Positions 1 through 6,846 of a stretch of DNA of 11,727 nt are shown piece by piece. Below the pieces are notes generated by a model. It searched no databases. It had not been told where the DNA came from and worked only from the letters and a program-made list of their open reading frames with translations. Numbering within the stretch: the stretch's first letter is position 1; the number at the start of each line of letters is the position of its first letter. Made by a program: the position numbers and the translations under genes. The DNA comes from Stephanodiscus triporus (lineage: Eukaryota; Bacillariophyta; Thalassiosirophyceae; Thalassiosirales; Thalassiosiraceae): assembly GCA_036939755.1 (NCBI GenBank), contig JALLAZ010000834.1, forward strand, positions 1-11,727. Reading direction: 5' to 3'.

Positions 1-113
1 CTCATGACAGCCGTTACCATGCATGACCGTGTGGTCAGTTTATGGTATCCACGGCATAGCGGCGCGCAGCATCTCTGGTGCTTTACACCTCCTACCCCAA
101 CCCCCCTGCGCGC

Positions 114-215
114 GCAACCCTAACTGCAACCGGTGCCTCACCCTAACGTGGGGTGGCCGCACGCAACCCTAACCATCGGGGCGGCCTCATGCAACCCTAA
201 CCATTGGGGCGGTCG
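114..215. repeat. Imperfect repeat with telomere-like CCCTAAC words
   Basis: The word CCCTAAC occurs four times, at 118-124, 141-147, 167-173 and 195-201, at intervals of 23, 26 and 28 bases. The last three copies are each followed by a G-rich block of the form GGGG-T/C-GG. The last two units (163-190 and 191-218) are close 28-bp copies that differ mainly at their right ends. CCCTAA is the complement of TTAGGG, the telomeric repeat known from diatoms. Because the words are interspersed and not contiguous, this looks like a degenerate subtelomeric or interstitial minisatellite and not an active telomere. No gene is recognised here. Confidence 0.6.
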
Positions 216-357
216 TTGCGGTCGAAGTCGCGTCGACAAAAATTATGGGGACGGGTTGCCACAGCGTGTTATCACGTTGTGGGGGGGGCTACCGAGGTGT
301 GACAATGACCTCTAAAAAATATTTATAGCTGTCATAAAATAATAACCAAATTCGGCT

Positions 358-387
358 GTTATAAATTTATAACGTTATAAATATAAC
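358..387. repeat. AT-rich palindrome with imperfect second copy
   Basis: Positions 358-373 (GTTATAAATTTATAAC) form a perfect 16-bp palindrome. A directly abutting, slightly imperfect one follows at 374-387 (GTTATAAATATAAC). It lies about 260 bases upstream of the LRR gene in a very AT-rich patch. It could be a DNA unwinding or cruciform element, a terminal inverted repeat remnant or chance. Only the symmetry is seen directly. Confidence 0.5.
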
Positions 388-581
388 GAGTTGCCCATTT
401 TCCAAGACAACATGCCCGATCACAAGATCAGTACATCGGCTCATGTTGCGCTGAGCTACTTCTTGCACCCGAGACCAGAATTCTGAACGTGCCACCAATC
501 GCAAGTCTTCTGTAGTTTCTCCAACGTAACATCACGAAAGCATCCTGCGCCTGCATTTGGGCGACCGAGGGTTCTTATCAT
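367..581 (-). pseudogene. Possible frameshifted gene remnant, unrecognised
   Basis: On the minus strand an ATG at 581-579 opens a 43-codon frame beginning MIRTLGRPNAGAGCFRDVTL. After roughly 20 codons the protein-like character passes to a second frame that runs open from 531 to a stop at 369-367. That frame contains SEFWSRVQEVAQRNMSRC and TDLVIGHVVLENGQLVIF, which have balanced amphipathic composition. The two stretches overlap around 520-530, as expected for a single-base frameshift or a missed splice. I do not recognise the family, and the length (about 70 residues in total) makes chance possible. If real, it would be divergent from the LRR gene at 641. Confidence 0.2.
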
Positions 582-640
582 TTACCGGGGGACACTTCTG
601 CTCAGTACCTTTCAAAGATTTATCCAGTTTAGGTTAAAAA

Positions 641-1792
641 ATGCCAGAAGCAGTAGCCGCTGCTGCGTGGAAATTGTTATTCGGCTGGAAACAGAAAGGT
701 GGGGTTGATGCCGATGGTAGTCTGAGCGGCGGCCGAAGATATTGCCGTCGAAGATCAATCGTGTTACTCTACACGGGGCAGCGTGACGTTCCAAGGGATG
801 TGACTCACGTCCGAGTCGATCAATCCGTCAAAGCGATCGGCGAGGAGGCATTTAGCGGATGCCATGGATTATTGTGGGTGGAGCTTTGCGAGGCCTACAC
901 CCGCAGGGCACGGAAGAAAAATAACTCATCCGCTGCCGAAATGATTGGAGAGGGACTGGAGAAGATCGGAGCTTATGCATTCAACGATTGTCGGCTGTTG
1001 AAGTGCCTTAAAATACCCCACACTGTCAAGTCGATAGGTCTGGGGGCGTTTGATAGCTGTCGGCAGTTGGTGGAGGTGGAACTTCCCGAGGGGCTGGAGC
1101 AGATAGAATCGCAGGCTTTCTCCGGATGTTCATCACTCAAGCGCATCAAGATACCTTCCACCGTCAAGGTGATTGCCTCCAGGGCATTCTTCGATTGCCA
1201 GCAGCTTGCTGAGGTGGAGCTTCGGGAGGGATTGGAGCGGATCGATTCGAGAGCATTCGCCCTATGCGAATCGCTAACTAGCATGAAAATTCCCTCCTCT
1301 GTCGTAATGATTGATCATAGGGCGTTCAACGACTGCGCGCAGTTGACTGCGTTGAAGTTTTGTGAGGGGATCGAAAGAGTCGTGTCCGATGAGCCGCTAA
1401 GGAGTTGGTGGAAGCACGGGGTTCCCGAGAATTCCTTAAAGACATATAGTTTTTTGGCCAAATGCAACATACCAGACCGTGTAAGTATGTTAGGACCAAG
1501 AAAATGGCGACTGAACATTGATAACATGCTGAAGTGCATGCCTTCGATTGCATCTGACGAAATAGAAAGTTATTGCGATTCTATCCATTCCAAGCTGATC
1601 TCATATGAATACGAATACCTCATCTTGAAGGACGCCGCACACTCGCTGGAACTTTGTCTATGGAAGTCTAAACTTTTAAGACGAGGTGACATTGCTGAAG
1701 TCGATTCCGCCAACATGAATAGGCAAAACCTCTTTATTTGTGGGGCAACTGTCATCATACCAAATGTTCTGCCATTTCTCGCGAGTATTTAA
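641..1792 (+). CDS. BspA-type leucine-rich repeat protein (LRR_5-like)
   Basis: The 383-residue protein is built on about seven 23-residue leucine-rich repeats between residues 60 and 250, of the BspA/LRR_5 type: I-x-x-x-A-F-x-x-C-x-x-L, then a strand and a turn. Repeats alternate between an EGLE-x-I form (starting at E104, E150, E196, E242) and a P-x-S/T-V-K form (P126, P172, P218), so the true unit is a 46-residue pair. Between about residues 84 and 103 an insertion containing RRARKKNNSS interrupts the early repeats. Residues 250-383 form a non-repeat C-terminal region with LELCLWKSKL and a final ATVIIPNVLPFL. From memory, this layout recurs in centric-diatom members of a large BspA-like family. 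No signal peptide or transmembrane segment is evident. The function is unknown; such repeats usually mediate protein binding. The ATG at 641 follows an A-rich context (GTTAAAAA) with A at -3. No intron is apparent. Confidence 0.85.
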   Translation: MPEAVAAAAWKLLFGWKQKGGVDADGSLSGGRRYCRRRSIVLLYTGQRDVPRDVTHVRVDQSVKAIGEEAFSGCHGLLWVELCEAYTRRARKKNNSSAAEMIGEGLEKIGAYAFNDCRLLKCLKIPHTVKSIGLGAFDSCRQLVEVELPEGLEQIESQAFSGCSSLKRIKIPSTVKVIASRAFFDCQQLAEVELREGLERIDSRAFALCESLTSMKIPSSVVMIDHRAFNDCAQLTALKFCEGIERVVSDEPLRSWWKHGVPENSLKTYSFLAKCNIPDRVSMLGPRKWRLNIDNMLKCMPSIASDEIESYCDSIHSKLISYEYEYLILKDAAHSLELCLWKSKLLRRGDIAEVDSANMNRQNLFICGATVIIPNVLPFLASI

Positions 1793-2174
1793 TTTGCACA
1801 AGCAGGCGATACACATTGTGCGAACTAATTAAGCACGAGCGAACTCATAAATAATTCAAAATTATCCAGATTATATCATTCTTAGGGCTTGAGAGTTCTT
1901 ATATCATGTACATCATACCATGCCAAGGACGAGATAGATAAAAAAATGCGAAGCTGAAATCGCGGTTCATTTTGGTCACAGAATGTACAATCCACCCGCA
2001 ATTTCTCCATCTGGTTGACGGTGAGTGCCACAGACCCACGGATGCTTTCCATCTTGGTCGTAGTCCTACCTACTCACCAATAACTCGGAGGATTGTTCGC
2101 ATTCTTTTCGTCAGGCTCTCGTGCACGTATTTTCTCATACTTCGAGGACGCGTTCGTATTTCCAAGCAATCCAT
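1793..2174. other. Intergenic, between convergent genes
   Basis: These 382 bases separate the 3' ends of the LRR gene (+) and the membrane protein gene (-). The left half is AT-rich and presumably holds the LRR 3' UTR and polyadenylation site. A plus-strand frame beginning with TTG at 1972 runs into the antisense of the next gene, but it has no ATG and no recognisable domain. I see no RNA gene or clear structure here. Confidence 0.5.
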
Positions 2175-2951
2175 TCAAGGGACTTTCGCGTGCCCGCTCA
2201 ACCGATACGCATCGTTCGCTTGTGGCGGTCGCCCGCTGCCAAGCGTCACGCGATCCTCTCCTCGTCGTTGTCGATGCTGCTGTTCCTGCGGCAACGACGA
2301 CAACGACCCCCTGGACGACGAATTATGCCGCGAGAGTGTCGTCGACAACAACGACGGCAACGACTCCGCCGAGCACGACGGGCACAGGACCTCGTTGAGC
2401 GATTTTTGCGTTAGGTACGTCCTCGCGGTCGGGGGGAGGTGCCTTATCAATCCCAGGGGATGTTCGAGCTGCAGCTCGTACCACGCCTTCGCCGCGGACG
2501 ACGCGACGAGCAGACAAGCACCCATGGAGGTCACCATCACCGTGAGCCCGACGAGTGCGGCGAAGGGGAGCGTGAATAACAGGAATAGCGCGAGTCCGAG
2601 CGATGCCGTCCCCAATAGGAGCAGCGTCTGCGACTGAAGTAGGCGGTATTCTCTGTGGGTGATCTTTCCGACCTTGCGCGCGGCGGGGGGGGCGACGCGA
2701 GGACCGGGAGGATGAGACCGGGGAAGACCCCCCCGTGGTCGTCTTCCGTCGTCGCGTGATGATGTCCGTTGTGGCTTGGCATTGCCCCCTCGTGGAGTGG
2801 GATAGGTCGACAAGGAATTATCGCCGGAGCCGACGACCGATGTCCCCGACAACGTCGTAGATGATCGCGATGGCTGTGGCGACAAGTCGGAGGTGGTCGC
2901 GGCGCCCAACGCCGACGCGAGCGTTGATTTTTTAGTTGTAAGGATGTTCAT
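2175..2951 (-). CDS. Small membrane protein with a two-helix hairpin, unknown function
   Basis: The 258-residue product has three parts. Residues 1-95 are Ser/Thr/Pro/Gly-rich and probably disordered, with a basic stretch at 66-93. Residues about 109-152 are strongly hydrophobic and likely make two tightly spaced transmembrane helices (LLLLGTASLGLALFLLFTLP, then AALVGLTVMVTSMGACLLVA). Residues 153-190 form a compact amphipathic region (AKAWYELQLEHPLGLIRHLP) that looks conserved, and the rest is a Ser/Arg-rich tail. The blocks HREYRLLQSQ just before and KAWYELQLEHP just after the hairpin look like family signatures, but I do not recognise the family. There is no N-terminal signal peptide. The start has G at -3. 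The reading direction is preferred over the antisense 221-codon plus frame because that frame has no ATG and lacks domain character. The gene is divergent from peroxiredoxin Q with 436 bp between the starts. Confidence 0.65.
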   Translation of the reverse strand: MNILTTKKSTLASALGAATTSDLSPQPSRSSTTLSGTSVVGSGDNSLSTYPTPRGGNAKPQRTSSRDDGRRPRGGLPRSHPPGPRVAPPAARKVGKITHREYRLLQSQTLLLLGTASLGLALFLLFTLPFAALVGLTVMVTSMGACLLVASSAAKAWYELQLEHPLGLIRHLPPTARTYLTQKSLNEVLCPSCSAESLPSLLSTTLSRHNSSSRGSLSSLPQEQQHRQRRGEDRVTLGSGRPPQANDAYRLSGHAKVP

Positions 2952-3387
2952 TCCGGCTGTTTTCTCTTTCGTTATGTGCCATTAATCGCAAGAATCATTT
3001 CGCGAGATAGTGATTGTATCTGATCAACTCAAACACTCGACAATGCCCTTGTGACAGCCGAGGTCCCATTGCCCAGCGCTCGTGGTTGTGGTTTCGGAAA
3101 AAGGGCGACCTGGATGGGAGCCGTCGAAAAGTTCTGGGCTCGTCGCGTCGATGGCGTGTCTGTCGGTCGTGGTACTTCGAAGATATATGTCTTAAATCAG
3201 TCCACAAACCTACCCGCCAAGAATGAATTGATGACTCATCGACTCGGATCGCACAAATGGTGTTGAGTGTGTTGATTCAACGCTGTTACACGCGAAGACT
3301 TCCAAAATGCACTGACTCATTCATCGTCATCACTCGGATCCGGTGTGCGGTGCGCTTGACATAATTTTCAACTCTCTCTAACTAAAC
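2952..3387. promoter_or_regulatory. Shared divergent promoter with duplicated TGACTCAT module
   Basis: This region separates the starts of two divergent genes and should contain both promoters. On the side nearer peroxiredoxin Q, TGACTCAT occurs at 3232-3239 and 3313-3320. Each copy is followed by ACTCGGATC (3242-3250 and 3332-3340). TGACTCA is the classic AP-1/GCN4 bZIP core, and bZIP factors are numerous in diatoms, so a stress-responsive site is plausible but inferred. The last 25 bases before the peroxiredoxin ATG are a CT/A-rich leader (CAACTCTCTCTAACTAAAC). Short overlapping frames on both strands at 2995-3266 have no domain character and are disregarded. Confidence 0.4.
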
Positions 3388-3990
3388 ATGAAGACTTACG
3401 CTGCCTTCATTGCCACCTTCGCCGCTGGCGCTTCAGCATTCGCCCCGTCATCCGCAGTCTCGAAAAGATCCCCCAGCTCGGCAATCAATCTCGCCGTCGG
3501 CGAGACCGCGCCCGACTTTGTCCTAATCGATCAGAACGGCAAGACATTCACGCGTTCCAAGAACAAGAAGCCCCTCGTCGTGTACTTCTACCCCGCCGAC
3601 GCCACCCCCGGGTGCACCGTCCAGGCGAAGGCTTTCCAGGAGGAGATTCAATCCATCCGGAAGGAGTACAAGGCCGACGTCGTCGGCATCTCCGGACAGG
3701 GCGCGGAATCGAAGCAGAAATTCGCGGCAGAGCTCGGACTGGACTTCTCCATCCTCGCCGACGACGGCGACGCGGTTCGCAAGGCCTTCGGCGTCCCTAA
3801 GGCAGCGTTCGGTTTCCTGCCCGGACGGGTGACGTACGTCCTAGACAAGGACGGTACCTGCACCAGCGTATACGACAACCTTACCGATGCCGCCTCTCAC
3901 ATCCAGGCCGCCAAGGATGCCCTCGAGCAGATGAAGCCCGCCAAGGCTGCTAAGGGCATCTCCCTCCCTTTCTCCCTCCCTTTCAATTAG
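3388..3990 (+). CDS. Plastid-targeted peroxiredoxin Q/BCP-like thiol peroxidase
   Basis: The 200-residue protein begins with a signal peptide (residues 1-17) ending in ASA|FAP, the cleavage motif that directs diatom proteins across the complex plastid membranes. A short Ser/Lys-rich transit segment follows to about residue 33. The thioredoxin-fold AhpC/TSA domain spans about 35-182. Its active site is P69-x-x-x-T73-P-G-C76, with peroxidatic Cys76, and the conserved Arg147 lies in [13 protein letters not shown]. These features place it in the PrxQ/bacterioferritin-comigratory class, which reduces H2O2 and alkyl hydroperoxides in plastids using thioredoxin. Oddly, the usual resolving cysteine five residues after Cys76 is Lys81. 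The only other cysteine in the mature part is Cys158. It may act as a 1-Cys enzyme or use a non-canonical partner. The C-terminus ends in a duplicated SLPF. There is no intron. The ATG has A at -3. Confidence 0.9.
   Translation: MKTYAAFIATFAAGASAFAPSSAVSKRSPSSAINLAVGETAPDFVLIDQNGKTFTRSKNKKPLVVYFYPADATPGCTVQAKAFQEEIQSIRKEYKADVVGISGQGAESKQKFAAELGLDFSILADDGDAVRKAFGVPKAAFGFLPGRVTYVLDKDGTCTSVYDNLTDAASHIQAAKDALEQMKPAKAAKGISLPFSLPFN
3961..3984 (+). repeat. Exact 12-bp tandem duplication at the gene end
   Basis: TCCCTCCCTTTC is repeated exactly at 3961-3972 and 3973-3984. In frame it encodes SLPF twice, just before the final Asn and the stop. It is a pure pyrimidine tract on the coding strand, and replication slippage is the likely cause. 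It adds four residues to the C-terminus of the peroxiredoxin. Confidence 0.85.
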
Positions 3991-4386
3991 AACCTATAGA
4001 CCCCCCTTTACGCGAGGAATGATGCTACCACAGCTACAATAAGATCTTAAAATAGAACGGATTGCAAAAAACAAGACTAATTATTGTCATAATACTTGAA
4101 ACGATCCAAGTTACTGAAACATAAAGCATAGGTGATGTTCCTAAACATGGGCTTGCAACTCTCTTGAGCCAACTTTTTCTACGTAAATATGTAAATCTTG
4201 ATCAAATAATTGCGGTATACATGAAGTTACATATCACGGAGGAGTAGTGGTGGCCACTTGTTCGAAGCGAACAAGGTAGTACGATATATTACTTCAAAAA
4301 ACACCATTAATGGGGCTGTCTCAGTAAATCTAGCTTCATCAATTCGCTAAATTAGGGTAATATCCTGCCCAAGTTAATCACCGTCT
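3991..4386. other. AT-rich convergent intergenic region
   Basis: These 396 bases lie between the 3' ends of peroxiredoxin Q (+) and the PDZ gene (-), so they hold two 3' UTRs. The only clear structure is a hairpin at 4257-4275. No reading frame of interest or RNA gene is seen. Confidence 0.5.
4257..4275. repeat. Perfect 8-bp hairpin with 3-nt loop
   Basis: CTTGTTCG (4257-4264), loop AAG, then CGAACAAG (4268-4275) form a perfect stem. It sits about 110 bases past the PDZ stop codon on the minus strand and about 270 bases past the peroxiredoxin stop. It might be a 3' UTR structure of either transcript. The GTTCGAAGC part resembles a tRNA T-arm, but no acceptor, D or anticodon arms surround it. 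Confidence 0.45.
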
Positions 4387-5109
4387 TCACGTCGACTCCA
4401 CCTTTGCACCCCCCATGATGAACTCTTTCAGCCAATCTTGACTCGCCCCGGCGGGTCCGTACAGGAATTTTGCCGGCCCACGGAAGAACGTCAACTTGAT
4501 CTTCTCATCCTTGCTATCGATGATCGTGCCCAACGCCTCCTCAAATTGCAAGCCCGACACCTTCTTATCCCCAACGGACACCAGCTGATCTCCCGGGCGG
4601 ACAGTCCCGTCGGTCGCGGCCGAGCTCCCCTCGTTGATTTCCAGGACGAATATGCCGCCGAAGTCCGAGTCGTTCTCCTCGAAGACTATGCCCATCGGTT
4701 TGGAGAGGTTGGCGGTGACGTAATTATTCGTGTCCATGGAATCAACGAAGCCGATAGGTGCTGTGATGGATTCGCGTGCATTAACGGCGGGGGGAAAGGC
4801 GTTAGTACACATGTTATTGTAACGTGATAACAAGGGAGGAGCCACGACGCCATTGGACGTACCCTTGCTCCCCACGGCCTCCTTTGGCGAATCGACCGAT
4901 TTTGCATTCCAGCCCATCCACCTGTCTATGGGCGTCTCTCGCTCGCTGCTCAGGTCGCCCATGCCGTCGGCGCCGAAGGCTTCCTTAACGCCGTCGAAGA
5001 GGCCCATGTTCAACGACACGTGCGTTCTCGACGACGCGGGAGCCTGGACGAAGGCACTCGCGCACGAAGACGTGGCGGCGGCGGCGACGAGGATACTTGT
5101 CTTCATCAT
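4387..5109 (-). CDS. Plastid-targeted PDZ-domain protein, two exons
   Basis: The coding sequence is read as exons 5109-4863 and 4760-4387, giving a 206-residue protein. Residues 1-19 are a signal peptide ending in ASA|FVQ, the diatom plastid-type cleavage motif, followed by a Ser/Thr/Arg transit segment. A second conserved block begins at [15 protein letters not shown], with [11 protein letters not shown] some 25 residues later. The C-terminal half is a PDZ domain: [10 protein letters not shown] as the ligand-binding loop, [34 protein letters not shown], and a closing strand IKLTFFRG. It ends with [18 protein letters not shown] domains bind C-terminal peptides; the partner and pathway are unknown. 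Two start codons lie in tandem (5109 and 5106). Without splicing the frame stays open and gives 240 residues with a 34-residue proline-rich insert ahead of the PDZ domain. The spliced joint ([13 protein letters not shown]) fits the surrounding sequence better. Confidence 0.8.
   Translation of the reverse strand: MMKTSILVAAAATSSCASAFVQAPASSRTHVSLNMGLFDGVKEAFGADGMGDLSSERETPIDRWMGWNAKSVDSPKEAVGSKGTSNGVVAPPLLSRYNNMCTNAFPPAVNARESITAPIGFVDSMDTNNYVTANLSKPMGIVFEENDSDFGGIFVLEINEGSSAATDGTVRPGDQLVSVGDKKVSGLQFEEALGTIIDSKDEKIKLTFFRGPAKFLYGPAGASQDWLKEFIMGGAKVEST
4761..4862 (-). other. 102-nt GT-AG intron in the PDZ gene
   Basis: On the minus strand the donor is AAGG|GTACGT at 4863/4862, the acceptor is ATCACAG at 4761, and a perfect TACTAAC branch site occupies 4807-4801, putting the branch A (4802) 41 nt from the 3' end. 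The intron is 102 nt, a multiple of three, and contains no in-frame stop, so it is invisible to simple ORF calling. Splicing joins phase 1 and makes Lys-Ala-Pro at the junction. Confidence 0.85.
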
Positions 5110-6846
5110 TCTACTACGCGTGTGAATTCGATCGTGCTGATACCTCGGGGTGCTCTAGAGAATACTTATTCGGCGGTGAAGTTGTTGGCAACTATTCAAG
5201 TTCGCGGGATAAAGTGGTTGAGCGGCGAAGAATTCTTCGACCGCGCTTCGTCCCTGGCCACGCGAGAGTATTATCTGAACAGGGTATGTATGGTATCTAC
5301 CGTAGAACACGCGGCACCATACCTACGCGGCCATGTGTTTTTTGCGAGAAATTTACCCCTACATACGATTGGTCAAAAGTTAAGAATGAGGGCTGTGTTA
5401 ATCCGTATTAGACGACCAGCATACCGTTGGATTCGTCTCGTTGCGCTGAATCGTTATTGTGTGGCCCCCATTTTCTTCAAACGATCGCATCAATATCAAA
5501 TTTGATCTTTTCTGTTTTGCTAATTACGATAGATTTAGTAGAAAACATGTCGTTTTGCCAACAAAGCGCCGCGTGTTCTACGGTACTCCCTCAGAATCAG
5601 GTCCTTCCGCTCACTGGAACTAAGATCGCGTGCACTGCTTCACCTATCGTTGCGGGACAGCGCGTCAGTCGGTGCTGTCGTGTTGGTTTGCTCGGGGGTT
5701 TGTGCTGGAACAACCTGCGAGTGACGTAGTACACGAAAATCCGAGCTTCCTTATGAACGTCCTCTCTTCTCTCGTTTGATACTTCTTGTCTACTTTAGAT
5801 AGTAAACAGCACGAGACTTAGTTTCTGTGTCCACATCTTAGAAGCTTAGACCTTGGCTCGCCCTCAACACAAAAAAACACACAAAAAAAGCAACACAGAA
5901 CACTGTGACATCGTCGGCAGTGGGGGATGACGATGAAGACAATGATGTCATGACGTGGATGTGATGGCCAATGACTTCCATACAAAAGTAGGTTTTGTCT
6001 TCTTGTCATGTTATTGTCGTTCTCCATCATGCCACAGAGGCATAGGTGGCAGCGAAGAACAAGCTATAACAAGAGTTGTTTGGGTTCTTGGTTTGTTACA
6101 GCAGTTGTCATGTACAAATGTGCACACAAAAATCAAAGGAAACTTTGAATGTCCATAGCATCTTCAAGTAGTGTAATCATACTAATACTAAGACTAAGAT
6201 CCCCAGTAGTTGAATTTTAGAAAATTTTTGGACTGGTAATATTACTCTCTGTGCGTGGGCTCGGGACCAAATAATGAAAATTGAGCTGTTGTCTTAATTT
6301 TACTAAAACAGTTTCATAAAATGAGACAGATGGACAAATTATTCCAAGTTGGGCTGGATAAGTACCGAATGGGTTCCTCAGGTCAACCTCTTTCTCTATC
6401 TCTCTAGACAGGTAACATGATTGCTAGTAGATGGCATTGATGTTCTTCTGATTTTTGTGCCATACGATCCTTGCGGCAACAAAGGTAAATATCCCAAAAT
6501 AGACTGCTATGTCATGGCTTCCACTTCAGCAATGTGGGAACTGGTCGCAGCACTTATGAGAAAGCTATCTACAATCCCTCTCAACTTAGGGGATTTTTTG
6601 ATAGTTATGGGTGACAAACACAACTAATTTTCACTTACAACACAGTAATGCAATTGTTTAAGCCGTCACGAAATAGATCCATTGCTTCATTTACCATATA
6701 TGTTCCAGAAAACATGTTGAAGTTACTAATAAATTGTGATTTATTCTTTTTCCAATATTTGAATAAATACAGATTTCCCATCTACTGGATGGACCTCATG
6801 ACTTGACGTCAAAGCTCCTTGATTAGTTACTTACACACTCAAGATT
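5110..6846. other. Unassigned 1.7 kb between the PDZ and Obg genes
   Basis: The left part (about 5110-5400) must carry the promoter and 5' leader of the PDZ gene. It contains the 14-bp palindrome CGAAGAATTCTTCG at 5226-5239. From about 5750 to 6840 the sequence is AT-rich. Two short frames were examined. One is a 60-residue plus-strand ORF at 5547-5729 starting MSFCQQSAACSTVLPQ. The other is a 68-codon plus frame at 6421-6627 that lacks an ATG and contains DVLLIFVPYDPCGN. Neither is recognisable. The second looks somewhat coding-like and could be a decayed mobile-element fragment, but no terminal repeats or target-site duplication were found. A TTGACGTCAA palindrome with a CRE core lies at 6803-6812, just past the Obg stop codon. 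Confidence 0.4.

Noticed and set aside
1972..2637. 221-codon plus-strand frame antisense to the membrane protein gene
   Set aside because: It starts with TTG, has no recognisable domain, and is rich in Arg, Ser, Cys and Thr as expected for the antisense of a GC-rich gene; the minus strand has a clear membrane hairpin.
3014..3266. Overlapping 70-residue frames on both strands in the divergent promoter
   Set aside because: No domain character; they lie where two promoters are expected.
4257..4275. tRNA T-arm-like sequence GTTCGAAGC
   Set aside because: No matching acceptor stem, D-arm or anticodon arm within reach; it is only a short hairpin.
5547..5729. 60-residue plus-strand ORF starting MSFCQQSAACST
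   Set aside because: Short, cysteine-rich, with no family resemblance or neighbouring signals; kept only as a note in the unassigned region.
6803..6812. CRE-like TTGACGTCAA palindrome as a promoter element
   Set aside because: It lies 35 bases past the Obg stop codon, with no gene starting nearby, so a promoter role is not supported; TGACGT cores also occur by chance at other sites.
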